From contig NZ_JACHMI010000001.1 in NCBI RefSeq assembly GCF_014207985.1, positions 1,843,001 through 1,907,000 of the forward strand: 64,000 nt of DNA, read 5' to 3'. This stretch comes from Nonomuraea rubra. GTDB taxonomy: Bacteria > Actinomycetota > Actinomycetes > Streptosporangiales > Streptosporangiaceae. The stretch's first letter is position 1, and every line of letters begins with the position of its first letter. Under the pieces are notes generated by a model. It saw nothing but the letters and a program-made list of their open reading frames with translations. It had not been told where the DNA came from and did not search any database. Position numbers and translations under genes: made by a program. This document shows, piece by piece, positions 27,012 to 37,386 of the stretch.

Positions 27012-27308
27012 GCTTCACATCAGGCGGTGGGCTTCCGGCAGCCAGCCGACGATCACGCCATGACCAAAGCGGCGAGTCGTCGTGATCCCCCAGCACGCGA
27101 AGGTCGCAAGATTCTCATTTAAGGTGCTGGCGCCGCTGCCGCGCTGGCCAAGGGTCACAGGCGACCGCGAGTCTCAGCAGCCGCTGGTGATTTCGGTAAG
27201 TGTGCCGCGGTCGGCTCCTCAACGTTACGGCGGGTTCATCGTTCTTTCCGGCTCTGCGTGGGCCGGGGCATTGAGCGAATGGAACTTCGGCTGAGAGGAA
27301 ACTTCAGG

Positions 27309-29489
27309 ATGACACTATCTGACACCGTTGGTCGTTGGTGGTGGACCAGTGTCCTGTTGCAGAGCATCCGATGGACAGGACGGCACCTGATACGCCTTGC
27401 GGCGCCCGCCCTCCTAGCGTCGTTACCGGCGGCCATCGTGCTGTACCTCGCGGCCATGCTCCTGGTCGAGGATGCGGGCAGCTTGGTCAACGGGCAGTTC
27501 GCACTGCTGTCCGCGCCTCCTGTGCCGTTGGTGGGCTGGACGGTCGCGATGGTGCTCATCTCGATGCTCACGCACGCCGTGGTGCTACCCGCGACGGTAC
27601 TGATGGCGGCGAGTCTGATGCTCGGCCGCTCCCTGTCGCCGTCCGTCGTGCTGCGGACCGCGCTAAGGCGCGCGCCTGCCACGCTCGCGGCCGGTTCGAT
27701 CATGCTGCTCGGAACGGCAGCGATCGTGGCCGCCGGGCTCGGCGTGGTGTGGGTGACTGCTCAGTTATGGTTGTCGATCCTCGTCATGGTGGGGTTGGCG
27801 GCGCTCGGGGCGCCGTTTCTCCTGGCTGTACCGGCCGTGATATTGGAAGGGTATTCGGGATGGCGGGCGCTCGGCCGCGGTTATTGCCTGCCCGGCGACC
27901 GACTGGGGTACGCCACGGTCACGCTGGTCGTGGGCGTGCTGGGGGTGCCCGTGCTGGGGGTGCCCGTGCTGGCCTGGCAGGGACTGGACCAACTCGTGCC
28001 GCTGTTGCCCGACTCGATCGTGGCGGCCGTCACGGGTGTGGGATACGGCATGGCGGGCGTGCTGGCCACTGTCTTCCAGGCGGTCGTGCTGGCTAGCACC
28101 TTCCTGTTCTTGCCATACGAGCGCGAGCAGGAAAGGCTGTCCGAGAAGGTCTTGCGCCTGCTGCCCGACGGCCGTCCTGTTCCCGCCAGGCCTGTCCGGG
28201 TGGTCGTGGCGCTGGCGCTGCCGGGTCTGCTGTACGGTGGCATCGCCCTGACGAACCCGCTCGGCTGGGTGGAGATCTCCGAGACGAACGTGACCGAGGG
28301 ATGGACGCGCGAGTCACGGGGCTCGGACGGCAGCGGCGACGCACCCTCGCTGTCCGCCGTCGACCTGCGCGCCATATACCCCGGCGCCGACCAGCCGCTC
28401 ATGGTCATGGACAGCGTGTACAGCTCGCCCAGGCTACTTGTCTGCGTGGACGCCGCCTGTCGGGATGCCTCTTTGGTGTGGGCAAGGCGGGAGCGCGCCC
28501 GGGCGGATCCCGTTGATGCCAGCGTCCAGCTGGCTGACGGCCGCCTGGTCCTGACCACGTGGCTTGAGGACCCCAAGGTCCAGCACAGCCGCCTGGGGAA
28601 CGCCGTCCGGCTCGGCCTGCTGATCTGCGACGGTAACGGGTGCCTGGTTCCGGCAGGGGGCAAACCGCTGTCCGAGCCCACCTTTCACCCATCTGGCAGC
28701 TCCGTGGCCCTTGCCGTACGCCCGAACGGCGGCCTGATCGTCGTGGAGACGCGCAAAAACGAGGGCCCGGCGGGCCAACCCGACCCCGAGTCGGAGACGG
28801 TTTCCTTCACATTCTGCGACGATCCGGCTTGTTCGCGACCCGAGCGGAGGATCTCCGCCGAACTCGAGTCGGTCTTCGACAACGGCAATTATCGCAGCTT
28901 GGCGGTGGCGGTCGGGGCGGATGACCGTCCGGTGGCCGCGCGGCTCAACTCCGAGAACGGTGCCCTGTCCATGATCACATGCGCTGATGCGGCCTGCACG
29001 AGGTCGCGCGTGACGACGGCCCAGCACGGCCGGGACATGGACCCCATGTACCAGAGCCGTGAACGCGGGGGTGTGTCCATGGCCATGCGTGCCGACGGGC
29101 GCCCGATCATCGTCCACCGCGACATCGGGGACGGCTCGGTCCAACTGCTCGACTGCCGCGACCGTGGCTGCGCCCAAATCGATCCGATCGCGCTGGCGGG
29201 CCCGTCTCACGCCAGCACGCTTCCCGCCGTGGTGACCGACGCCGTCGGGCGGGTGCTGGTGGCCTACCAGGACCCCGCCGCCCGCCAGATCATGCTGGCC
29301 GCCTGTTCCGACGGTCGGTGCGACAGCGCCGCCGTGGGCAGGATCCGTTACGGCCTCGGCGCCGGCCTGGCCATGACTCTGGACGGCCAGGGCAACCCGG
29401 TGATCGCCTGGACGGACGACAACGGGCTGCACTATGGCAGTGAATGGGCACTCAGGGTCACCACGGTACTCCAAACGCCACGTGGGTGA
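27309..29489 (+). CDS. Membrane protein fused to an exported CxxxxC-repeat propeller-like domain
   Basis: The ATG at 27309 follows GAGAGGAAACTTCAGG; an in-frame ATG at 27279 is an alternative. The 726-residue protein has an N-terminal half with about six TM helices (LLASLPAAIVLYLAAMLLV, AGSIMLLGTAAIVAAGLGVV and others) and a further TM near residue 295 (VRVVVALALPGLLYGGIAL). The second half contains at least six repeats of about 50-65 residues, each carrying Cys-x4-Cys: CVDAAC, CDGNGC, CDDPAC, CADAAC, CRDRGC, CSDGRC, each followed or preceded by a VAV..DGRP-type strand. Similar repeats occur in secreted bacterial propeller-like proteins. This topology suggests a surface sensor or adhesin. Function unknown. 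Confidence 0.75.
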   Translation: MTLSDTVGRWWWTSVLLQSIRWTGRHLIRLAAPALLASLPAAIVLYLAAMLLVEDAGSLVNGQFALLSAPPVPLVGWTVAMVLISMLTHAVVLPATVLMAASLMLGRSLSPSVVLRTALRRAPATLAAGSIMLLGTAAIVAAGLGVVWVTAQLWLSILVMVGLAALGAPFLLAVPAVILEGYSGWRALGRGYCLPGDRLGYATVTLVVGVLGVPVLGVPVLAWQGLDQLVPLLPDSIVAAVTGVGYGMAGVLATVFQAVVLASTFLFLPYEREQERLSEKVLRLLPDGRPVPARPVRVVVALALPGLLYGGIALTNPLGWVEISETNVTEGWTRESRGSDGSGDAPSLSAVDLRAIYPGADQPLMVMDSVYSSPRLLVCVDAACRDASLVWARRERARADPVDASVQLADGRLVLTTWLEDPKVQHSRLGNAVRLGLLICDGNGCLVPAGGKPLSEPTFHPSGSSVALAVRPNGGLIVVETRKNEGPAGQPDPESETVSFTFCDDPACSRPERRISAELESVFDNGNYRSLAVAVGADDRPVAARLNSENGALSMITCADAACTRSRVTTAQHGRDMDPMYQSRERGGVSMAMRADGRPIIVHRDIGDGSVQLLDCRDRGCAQIDPIALAGPSHASTLPAVVTDAVGRVLVAYQDPAARQIMLAACSDGRCDSAAVGRIRYGLGAGLAMTLDGQGNPVIAWTDDNGLHYGSEWALRVTTVLQTPRG

Positions 29490-29539
29490 CATCTGCCGGT
29501 GAGGCCAGGCACCGCCTGGGCGGTGATGGTGGTGCTCGG

Positions 29540-30437
29540 CAGTCTGCCGTCAGGCGGCCTACCGAGAGCGCCGCCGACCTGTACGGCGCCCATATCTCCG
29601 ACATCCGCTTCAGCAGGGTGCACTGCGCCGTCGCCGGCTACAACGGCATCGTGTCTCCAACGCCTACGGGTGAACTTCCACGACATCACCTTCGGCGACA
29701 CGGTAGGAGCTGGCTCCTTCGTCATCTTCACCAGGCTCGTCGGCGACAGCCACCTCCGCGGCGTCCGCGGCGGGAACACCCGCCGCCGCGTGATCTTCTT
29801 CGACGCCGACGTACGCACCTGCTCTGTGCGCGACTTCTACGTCGGCGCCACCCTCGGCGCCACCGCCGACAGCTCTGTGGCGCATCTCAACGCCGCTGCC
29901 CAGGAAGCCGTCTTCGTCACTGCCCTCAACGTCACGATCTCCGGGTTGGAAGTACGCGAGAGCGTGGGGTCGTTCGTGCTCAACGCGGCACCCGCTGCGG
30001 AAGGGCTGACTCTCACCGGCTCCCGCCTTACCGCCGCCGCCTTCCGCGTCAATGGCCCCAGAACTGTCATCCCACCACAACCGCTTCGACGTCTGGGGCG
30101 CCCTTTGGTTGCCCTGCGCCAGCCGCTTCGAAGGACCGGAGAACCAGTGCGTCGGCAACACCGTCGCCTGCACGGGCGAGCAGTGGCTCATCGTCACCAG
30201 CGGCGCCTTGGCGCTGATTGCCCTGAACACCTTCGACCCAGGCTCGAGGATAAGCTCGAGGGAGGCGACCTATACGCCGGCGCATGTTTCGGCAACTCCG
30301 GCCTGGACGGCATCGTCCCCAACCACCTGCCCATGGGCGGCGGCGCACTCCACGCGGACGGCGGCGGCCTCCTGTACGTCGAGGCCACCCAATTCACCTC
30401 CGACACCGACTGCACCGTGGGCGGCTCCCAGGACTGA
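29540..30437 (+). pseudogene. Parallel beta-helix (pectate-lyase-like) protein, frameshifted
   Basis: Three frames are needed. The first gives YGAHISDIRFSRVHCAVAG. The second gives NFHDITFGDTVGAGSFVIF and runs to LTLTGSRLTAAAFRVNG. The third gives SSHHNRFDVWGALWLPC through WLIVTSGALALIALNTFDP, and the second returns with GDLYAGACFGNSGLDG to the TGA at 30437. The regular V-x-I/F-x-D/N rhythm is that of right-handed beta-helix rungs. No start with a ribosome binding site is visible. It directly precedes the DapA-like wreck, and both may have belonged to one catabolic operon. Confidence 0.6.
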
Positions 30438-30468
30438 CCGGCGGACGACCTGAAGGAGGCTGGTAAAA

Positions 30469-31378
30469 ATGAAGGCACTAACCGCTGGGACGTGCGTGGG
30501 GTGTGGGGAACGCTCCTGCTTCCCTTCGCCGGGGACGGCGCGATCGACTGGGGACGGCTCGGCGCCCAGATCGACGGGCTGGCCGCCAGCGGCGTGGACG
30601 GATCTACGCGCACGGGACCGCAGGCGAGTTCCATGCCCTCGAAGAGGACGAGTTCGACCAGGTCAACACGCTGCTAGCGGAACGCTGCAAGGCCGCGGGC
30701 CTGCAGTTCCAGATCGGCGGGTTGCATCCGGCCGTGGCCGTGATGCTCGGCCGGGTGCGCCGGGCCGCGGCGCTGGAGCCGGGTACGATCCAGATGATCC
30801 CTGCCGGACTGGGCGTCGCTCAACGACGACGAGGTGATCCGCTTCCTCACCGGCGCCGCTGAGGTCGCCAGGGGCGTGCCACTGGTGCTGCAAAATCCGC
30901 CGCACGCCAAGACGCAGGTGCCGCCCCGGCTTCTTGCCCGGGCCCTCCGCGAGGTGCCGCAGCTGATCGGCGTGAAGATGGCCGGCGGCGACCACGCCTG
31001 GTACGTGGAGATGACCGCCGCCGTGCCAAGACCGTCGATCTTCGTTCCCGGCCACCTCCTGGCCACCGGCCTGGCCCGCGGCGCCGATGGCAGCTACTCC
31101 AACATCGCCGCGATGTCGCCGAGAGGCGCCGTTGCCTGGTACCGGCTCATGACCACGGACCCGGCGGCGGTGCTGGACGTGGAACGGCGCATCGGCGAGT
31201 TCTTCCGGCTGCACATCACACCCTTGCAGGGGCCGGACTGTCCAACCCGGCTTGGTAATGTTCCTGGCCGCGGTCAGCGGCTGGGCCAGCATCGGAACGA
31301 CGCTGCGCTGGCCAGCGTCCTCCGCTCCTGCCGACGAAGCTCCATCCATGCAGCTCAAGCAATATGTGAACGGTCGTG
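30469..31378 (+). pseudogene. DapA-family aldolase/lyase, several frameshifts
   Basis: An excellent ribosome binding site (GAAGGAGG) precedes the ATG at 30469. Rebuilt over about four shifts (near 30490, 30600, 30795 and 31245), it reads RGVWGTLLLPFAGDGAIDWG, IYAHGTAGEFHALEEDEF, LNDDEVIRFLTGAAEVARG, VPLVLQNPPHAKTQVPP, LIGVKMAGGDHAWY with the Schiff-base Lys, then ATGLARGADGSYSN and FLAAVSGWASIGTTLRWP. This is the dihydrodipicolinate synthase/N-acetylneuraminate lyase superfamily, and the QNPPHAKT variant indicates a sugar-acid branch rather than true DapA. Preserved regulatory signal with multiple shifts suggests recent loss or sequence error. Confidence 0.7.
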
Positions 31379-31641
31379 AAGGGTGCCGACGGGCCGATCT
31401 TGGTCGGCGTAGCCACCTGACCAGGTTCTCGATCATTGGCCGACGTCCCGATCGAAGGGTGACGTTGACCGCTGCGCGATTCCACGCGTTCGGTGGCCGT
31501 GCCCACGTCGTGGTGACGGGCGGGAGCCCGGTTCGTCGAGCCCGGAGGGTCGCCGAAACCGGGACCGAATGGGCGGCAGGTGCCGAAACTCGCCGGACGC
31601 GAGTGGCGTCAGCCACGCAGGCGGGGCCCGGTGCGGCCTGA

Positions 31642-33453
31642 TCAGTTCAGACCCACGACCATCGTGTCCCTCGTCGAAACAGCCACGACCGCTCCCGGTG
31701 CGGGGAACAGCGACACCTGACCGCCCGGCGACGCGAAGCCCAAGGGGAAGCGCTGGGTGTCCCTGGTGCCCCAAGGCGTGATGAGGGCCACGTCGCCCGA
31801 GCCGGAGAGCTCTGGCCTCGTTGTGACCAGAGCTCGTGTCAGTGGCAAGTTCATTCTGGGATGGAAATATTTACGCGGCAGGCCGTCGAGCGATACGGAG
31901 GCTGTTTGCGGCTCACCCCGCTGAAACGGCTCCCAGCCGTAGTCCGATAAAGCCTCGCTGCGCGGGTAGCGCAGCCATCCCTCACCTGTGAACGGTGCAC
32001 TCCGAAGGTCCCAGCCGTCGAGCGCGGCGTGGTCGTTGTTGAGAACGTGCCCGTCCGCGTGAGCCAGCACCAATCGATAGTCCTCCAGCAGGTTCTTCCC
32101 GCGCCAGATCACGGCCACCGCCTGAGCATCCACCGCCGCGTGTACGGTGACCCGCCGCAGGTCCACCTTCGCCATGCTCTGGTGCCGCCAGACCTCCGAA
32201 CCGGTGAGCGGGTCCAGTCCGAGCATGACGACCTGCAGCTCGATTGGGTCACGGCGGTGGCGGAGCGCGTCATCGAGGTCCTGCCCGCAGAACGCGGCCA
32301 CGGCGACCACGTCACGTAGCATGACAGGCGCGGCCTCAGTATCCGTGCGCGCCGCCATGGTGCAGTTCTCGGGCAGCGTGTGGCGCCACCGCGTCTGCGA
32401 CGTTTCCACGTCCCATCCGGTGACGGCGGACCCGTCTTCGGACCAGGTGACGGCGGTGTCCCGCCCCAGCGCGAACAGACTCTGCCACCTCCGCACACCA
32501 TCCGCTACGTTGTCGCTTGTGTAGCCAACGCCTCCCCAGGCGTCCGCGTGTACGGCCCGCACTTCGCCGGTCGCCGCGTCCAGTACTGCGAGGCGGTCGG
32601 CCTGGTCCGTCGCTCCCTCACCTGGCCAGAATGCGACGGTTACCGTGCGGCCGTCGGGAGAGGCCCTTACCTCGTACGCCACCGCTCCAGGCCGGCGATG
32701 GCGCCACCGCTCGCGGCCGGTCGTGCTGTCCAGTGCTACGACACCGTCGCGGACCTGCACGACTATCCCGCCGCTGGCGGTGACGACATCGGGCTCGCGG
32801 ACGCTGTTTGGCGATTTCCACCGCCACGCGATCTTCCCCACCGTCTCCGGGACCGCCGCCGCGGGGCGCCCGGGCGCCGTCGCCGTCGTGGCGTCCGCCC
32901 ACAGGGGCGTCGCGGCCACGGCAAAGGTCGCCGCCATCACCGCCGCCGCTGTGACCAGGCCCGCCCCCGCTCCCACGATCTTCCTGGTGGCCGAGCCGGG
33001 AACGGAATCGCCGCTCCCGTGCAGCGCCAGCCCTATCAGCGTGATCGCCGAGCTCACGGCAAAGGCGAAGTCCCCGAACACAGGAAATCCTGAGTCGATC
33101 GCCTCGAAGGCCTGCCATCCCCCTTCGAGCACTGGTATCGCCAGCGCTGCCGCACACATCCATGCCCAGTGACGTACGGCACGGTTTGCCGCGTTCAGCG
33201 CTTCCCAAGCCAGGCTCGCCTCCGAAGCTTCGGACCGCACAAACTTCACGGTCCTGCAGGCCGCCTGGACCTGCGCGACGATCAGCAAGGCGAACAGCAG
33301 CGCCGCCGCGATGAGAGACCCTACGATGAGCTCGGGCGGGTCCGGGCGAGATGCCACCGAGCGGTAAAGGAAGTAAGCCCAGGCCGTCAGCGCCGTCCCG
33401 CACAGTGCCAGCCCGCCGCCCCACCACGTGCATGTCACCCGATGCTTGTCCAC
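31642..33453 (-). CDS. Four-TM membrane protein with an exported PQQ-type beta-propeller
   Basis: The GTG at 33451-33453 gives 603 residues; the ribosome binding site is weak and a GTG six codons later is possible. TM helices lie at about residues 10-30, 42-63, 93-110 and 126-145, and a further hydrophobic stretch (AGLVTAAAVMAATFAVAATPL) leads into the exported part. From about residue 205 the protein shows WD/PQQ-like blades: IAWRWKSPN, VVALDSTTGRERWRH, LAVLDAATGEVRAVH, VTGWDVETSQTRWRH, LDPLTGSEVWRH. The repeated T-G-x-x-x-W is the propeller closure motif. Ligand and function are unknown. The gene is monocistronic. Confidence 0.75.
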   Translation of the reverse strand: MDKHRVTCTWWGGGLALCGTALTAWAYFLYRSVASRPDPPELIVGSLIAAALLFALLIVAQVQAACRTVKFVRSEASEASLAWEALNAANRAVRHWAWMCAAALAIPVLEGGWQAFEAIDSGFPVFGDFAFAVSSAITLIGLALHGSGDSVPGSATRKIVGAGAGLVTAAAVMAATFAVAATPLWADATTATAPGRPAAAVPETVGKIAWRWKSPNSVREPDVVTASGGIVVQVRDGVVALDSTTGRERWRHRRPGAVAYEVRASPDGRTVTVAFWPGEGATDQADRLAVLDAATGEVRAVHADAWGGVGYTSDNVADGVRRWQSLFALGRDTAVTWSEDGSAVTGWDVETSQTRWRHTLPENCTMAARTDTEAAPVMLRDVVAVAAFCGQDLDDALRHRRDPIELQVVMLGLDPLTGSEVWRHQSMAKVDLRRVTVHAAVDAQAVAVIWRGKNLLEDYRLVLAHADGHVLNNDHAALDGWDLRSAPFTGEGWLRYPRSEALSDYGWEPFQRGEPQTASVSLDGLPRKYFHPRMNLPLTRALVTTRPELSGSGDVALITPWGTRDTQRFPLGFASPGGQVSLFPAPGAVVAVSTRDTMVVGLN

Positions 33454-33665
33454 TGACGAAGCGTGGCAGCAGCGTGTGAAGTCTGCGATAGTTTGTCCGC
33501 AAATGCGTTATCTGTGGCCTTACCTGCTGGACAGAGCACTGACCGTAACTCAGGTTCCCGGCCGGGAGAGCCTCGCGGCATCGCGGTGGTGACCCAGCGC
33601 CCCGTTTTTCTGGGCGACGTGGCACTTCCAGAAGAAGCCCGCAGGTGGGTCCGACAGACGGGAAC

Positions 33666-34621
33666 TCAACTCCCCAGCCCGAGTGCCTGTAGTGCCGCGG
33701 CTGTCACCGCGGCGTCCTCGATTCCGATGCCGATGTGCTTGGATATGGTGATCTCGCGTTCTGACCGGCGCCCCGCTGCGGTTCCGGCGAGCACCTATCC
33801 CAGTTCATCGGGCTGGATCTTCAGCTGCTTCAGCGCTGGGGGAAGATCACCGCACTGCTGGTTGAGTACGCGGCTGTCAATGACGACCCTGTCGGCGCGC
33901 GCGTAGCATCCGGAGTCCAGTTCTCGCTTGTCGGCGTCGTCAGCTCCGATGGCGGTCACATGCTGGCCCTCGCTCAACCATGAGCCCCGCAGAAATGGCT
34001 GGCGACTGGCCGTGGCCGTGATCAGAATGTCCGCGTTGCGGGCTGACCGCTGGTGATCGTCCTCAGCGAGGATCTCGACTTCTGGCAGGTCGTCACGCAG
34101 CCGGGACGCCAGAAGATCCGCGCGTTCGCGATTTCGTCCCCACACCCTCACCTGGGTTATCGGTCGTACGTGACATGCGGCGATGACCTGCACTCGTGCC
34201 TGTCCCCCGTACCGAACACCGAGACCGTGGTCGCGTCGGTGCGGGCGAGAGCGTCGGTGGCCAGCCCACCGACGGCAGCGGTGCACAGATCGGTGAGCAG
34301 CTTGCGGTCGTGCAGTACGGCAAGCGGCTCGCAGGTGGCGACGTCGCACGCGATCACGAGGCCGTTGGAACCGTTCAGGCCGGAGGTTCTGAGCACCGGG
34401 AACATCGTCGCCACCTTGACCGCGAACACCGGTAGCCCTGGCACGTAACCCGCCTTGACATGGACCTCTGCCCGCCCGGGCAGGTCCAGCAGGCCGATCG
34501 GGATGGCTTGCGTGGCTGCGTCGCTGTAGGCGATCAGCGCGGTCCGGACCGGTTCGAACACATCCTACAGACGCAACGCCGCGTCGATCTCTTGCCGGGT
34601 GAAGACCGGCAGATCAGCCAT
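33666..34621 (-). pseudogene. EutC-like ornithine cyclodeaminase/mu-crystallin family, nonsense plus frameshift
   Basis: From the ATG at 34619-34621 the frame reads MADLPVFTRQEIDAALRL and meets TAG, then resumes VFEPVRTALIAYSDAATQ, HVKAGYVPGLPVFAVKVA and LTDLCTAAVGGLATDALAR up to VSVFGTGDRH. A second frame carries ITQVRVWGRNRERADLLAS, ADILITATASRQPFL and HVTAIGADDADKRELD, meets another TAG, and ends VLAGTAAGRRSEREITISKH through the TGA at 33666. Two nonsense codons and one shift make it a real pseudogene. Its start overlaps the 3' end of the EutB-like gene. Confidence 0.8.
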
Positions 34622-35614
34622 GTGCCGACTCACCGATCTCCGTGATCTTTGCGAGAGCGGCGAGGTCGACATTTCCGCCTCCGGCCACAGCCACGACCGG
34701 CCCACCACGGTCGAGGTGGCGGTGGTCCTGCAGGGCCGCGGCGAGCCCGACGGCCCCGCCCGGCTCGATGACGATGTTTGCCAGGTCGACGGTGACGCGG
34801 CAGGCATGGGCGATCTGTGCTTCGGAAACCGTCACCACATCGTCGGCATGCCGGTGTATCAGTGGCCAGGTCAGGCGTCCAAGCTCCTGGATCTTGATGG
34901 CGTCCGCGATGGACTCGCTTGGCCGGTCGAGCCGGGACAGTACTCCTGTCCGGAAGCTGCGCCATGCGTCCGCCTCCAGTTCCGGCTCGACACCGATGAC
35001 CTGTGCGGCTGGATGCAGGTGCTTGACAGCGGCAGCGATGCCGGCCAGCAGCCCGCCTCCACCGATCGGCACGTAGAGGGGGCTGCTGGCGGCTCGTGGT
35101 GCGTCTGGCGCAGGATCTCGGTGGCGACGGTGGCCTGGCCAGCGATCACGTTCAGGTCGTCGTAGGGTGCCACCAGCGCCGCCCCGCGTTCGTGGGCGAG
35201 CCGTTCAGCCATTGCTCTTCGAGCGTCGGAGGTCGCAGCGGCCATCACGACGTCCGCGCCCAGTCGGCGCGTCGCCTCCACCTTGTTGTGCGGGACCTCT
35301 GGCGACATCACCACTGCCGCGGCGATCCCGAACGCCCGCGCCGCCCATGCGACGGCCTGCGCATGGTTGCCTGTGGAGTAAGCGACGACGCCGGCAGCAC
35401 GCTCCGCCTCGCTGAGCCTCACGATGCGGTTGAGAGCCCCGCGCACCTTGAACGAACCCGTCGGCTGGAGGCCTTCGGCCTTGATCAGGATCGTCCTGCC
35501 TTCAGGTGTGGTAAGGCCGCGCAACTCCACGAGCGGGGTGACCGCCAGCCGGGCACTCACCGCCGATTCGGCTTCGCGGATGCGTTCGAGGGGCATTGCC
35601 GTGGTGGTGTTCAA
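34614..35614 (-). pseudogene. EutB-like PLP-dependent threonine dehydratase family, one frameshift
   Basis: A TTG at 35612-35614 or the ATG at 35594-35596 starts the protein. The PLP-Lys is in PTGSFKVRGALNRIVRLS, followed by VVAYSTGNHAQAVAWAARA and PHNKVEATRRLGADV. At about 35080 the frame shifts to the glycine-rich PLP-phosphate loop PIGGGGLLAGIAAAVKHLHP and runs on to EPGGAVGLAAALQDH and VVAVAGGGNVDLAAL with TGA at 34614. One indel separates two otherwise intact halves of about 330 residues. The neighbours (EutC-like, nitrilase) resemble ectoine-derivative catabolic clusters, which is a family-level inference. Confidence 0.8.
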
Positions 35615-35682
35615 CGGGTCAGCCGCCTTACCACGACTTGGGGACGCTCGTCGACGGCGAGCTGGAAGATGTCCGATCGCGC

Positions 35683-36195
35683 CTAGTGTCCCATGACGTC
35701 GAGGTCCATCCGGGCCTGCGCGAGCTCCCGAAGGTCGAGCCGGGCTGTCAGCATGCCTTCGCCCTCGCGCAGCGGACCCGCGATGACCTCGCCGAGCGGA
35801 GACACGATCACGCTGCCGCCCGAGATAAGAACGGTCCCTGGTGCGTCGCCCTGAATCGGATGAACGTCCGGAGGCAAGCCGTCGCGTTCCAGGTACTGGC
35901 ATGCGCTCAGCATGAAGCATCGTCCTTCCAAGGCGATGTGCCGCATCGTCGCGAGCCAGGAGTCACGATCATCGACCGTGGGGGCGCACCAGATGTCCAC
36001 GCCCTTGGCATACATCGCCGCGCGGAACAGCGGCATGTAGTTCTCCCAGCAGATCGCCGAGCCGACGCCGTACACGTCGCCCGCCGTGGAGCCGCTCCCC
36101 GTTGTGCGGAGGGGCAGCACAGGCATTGTCGAGCCGTCACCGGTTCCCCAGATCACCCGTTCCGCGGCTGTCGGCATCAGCTTGCGGTGGATCAA
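35683..36195 (-). pseudogene. Nitrilase, N-terminus deleted
   Basis: The C-terminal 170 residues of a carbon-nitrogen hydrolase remain. The catalytic Lys region [15 protein letters not shown] and the nucleophile motif [19 protein letters not shown] are present, then [16 protein letters not shown] and a typical [17 protein letters not shown]. The N-terminal third with the catalytic Glu is gone and is replaced exactly at HRKLMP by ISKra4-type sequence, so the deletion was probably IS-mediated. It reads in the same direction as the EutB/EutC wrecks and probably headed that operon. Confidence 0.78.
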
Positions 36196-36490
36196 CGGCT
36201 CCGTAAGGTCCGGGCTGATCGGATGGCTTCGGCTCTGGCAAGGCCCCGGCGGACGCCGGGATGTCGAGGCGGTCGCCGATGAGGTGGCGGCAGGCGCCTT
36301 CGATGACGCCGGTCGCGATAGGCCATCCAGCGGCCATCACCTGGTCGTAGCGGAGGAACTCTGCGCGGTCGGTCAGGTAGCGGATGCAGGTGTCGATGCC
36401 ATCTCGCAGGTCGGCGGGCAGGTGCGCCGCCTGGGTGTCGAGATCGGTGATGACCTGGCGTGTGTGTCCGGCCAGCAGGGATTAGGCGTG
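36196..36490 (-). pseudogene. ISKra4-type transposase C-terminal remnant
   Basis: The frame reads LLAGHTRQVITDLDTQAAHL, IDTCIRYLTDRAEFLRYDQ and [20 protein letters not shown], then GDRLDI, followed by a shift to [25 protein letters not shown] is the signature block of ISKra4 transposases. The fragment abuts the truncated nitrilase. Confidence 0.7.
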
Positions 36491-36574
36491 GATGTGGGTG
36501 GCCCCCCAGTCCTCGGCCGCGGGATCGGCTGGTCGGTGTAGGCACCACGCGCTGGCCCCTAGCTCTTCGATGAC

Positions 36575-36799
36575 GTGAACGAAATCGATGACGATATTGA
36601 TGGCCGAACCGTGGCGGATGGCCTAGGCGCGGATGAGGTCGAGCTGGTGGCGGGCGCCGGCACCGAGCACGACCCAGCCGCGAGCATGGCGGGGACCGCG
36701 ACCTTCGGCCTGATTAACGCTGGCAACAACGGGCACTGCGTCCGTATCCGATTCGCCCCGAGCCTCGCCTGACTATCGTCTGCAACCTGTATGACGACG
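36575..36799 (+). other. Unassigned open frame
   Basis: A 65-codon frame (DGRTVADGLGADEVELVAG, then GTATFGLINAGNNGHCV) has no ribosome binding site and no recognised family. It may be part of the IS debris. Confidence 0.25.
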
Positions 36800-36876
36800 A
36801 CAACGGTAAGTCCTCAAGCTCCGCGCCGGGCAGGCGAACGGCGACCTCGACGCGTACTTCGGCTTCCACTGCTGGC
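36800..36876 (+). pseudogene. Short ISKra4-type C-terminal scrap
   Basis: One frame gives VLKLRAGQANGDLDAYFGFH, which matches the LKLRAxxxNGDFDxYWxxH tail of ISKra4 transposases. It is in the opposite orientation to the fragment at 36196-36490. Confidence 0.45.
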
Positions 36877-37254
36877 CGACCCGATGGGTCGGCTGGTGTG
36901 GGCGTTGCCGGCGCTGCCGGGCGCAGCGCACGACGTGACCGCAGCTCGGACGGTCGGTCTGATCGACGCCCTAGCCGACGCCGACGTCAAGACCTTCGCG
37001 GAGAAGGGCTTTCAAGGTGCGGGCGGCACGATTCGGACACTGTTCACGCGGTCTCGCCATTGGCCTTGGCTGTCTCGCGGGCAAGACGTCAACCGCGCCC
37101 ACGCCCGCATCCGCGCCATCGGAGCACGTGCCGTCGCGACCTTGAAGGGCTGGAAGGTGCTGGCCAAGTTGCGTGCTGCCCACATCGAGCGACCGCATTC
37201 GTGTAGGCCATTCTCGTCCTGCAGCTCATCGAAGAGGGTCGCTACTCAGGATGA
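36877..37254 (+). pseudogene. IS5-type transposase C-terminal remnant, relative of 4760-5542
   Basis: The frame reads LADPMGRLVWALPALPGAAH, DVTAARTVGLIDALADADV, FAEKGFQGAGGTIRTLF, DVNRAHARIRAIGARAVAT and LKGWKVLAKL, then shifts once near 37170 to finish AILVLQLIEEGRYSG and TGA. Sequence and order match the intact transposase, but at clear divergence, so it is a different old copy. The N-terminal half is missing. Confidence 0.75.
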
Positions 37255-37386
37255 AAGGGCTCACTCAGCATCCCGGATCATCAAGGTTTCGATTCGCACC
37301 ACGTGCGAACACGAGCGTCGAACGCTGGACCGGAGACTTTCAACGCGGATGCACCGACCAGCTCCGGATCTACAGCGAAACGCATC

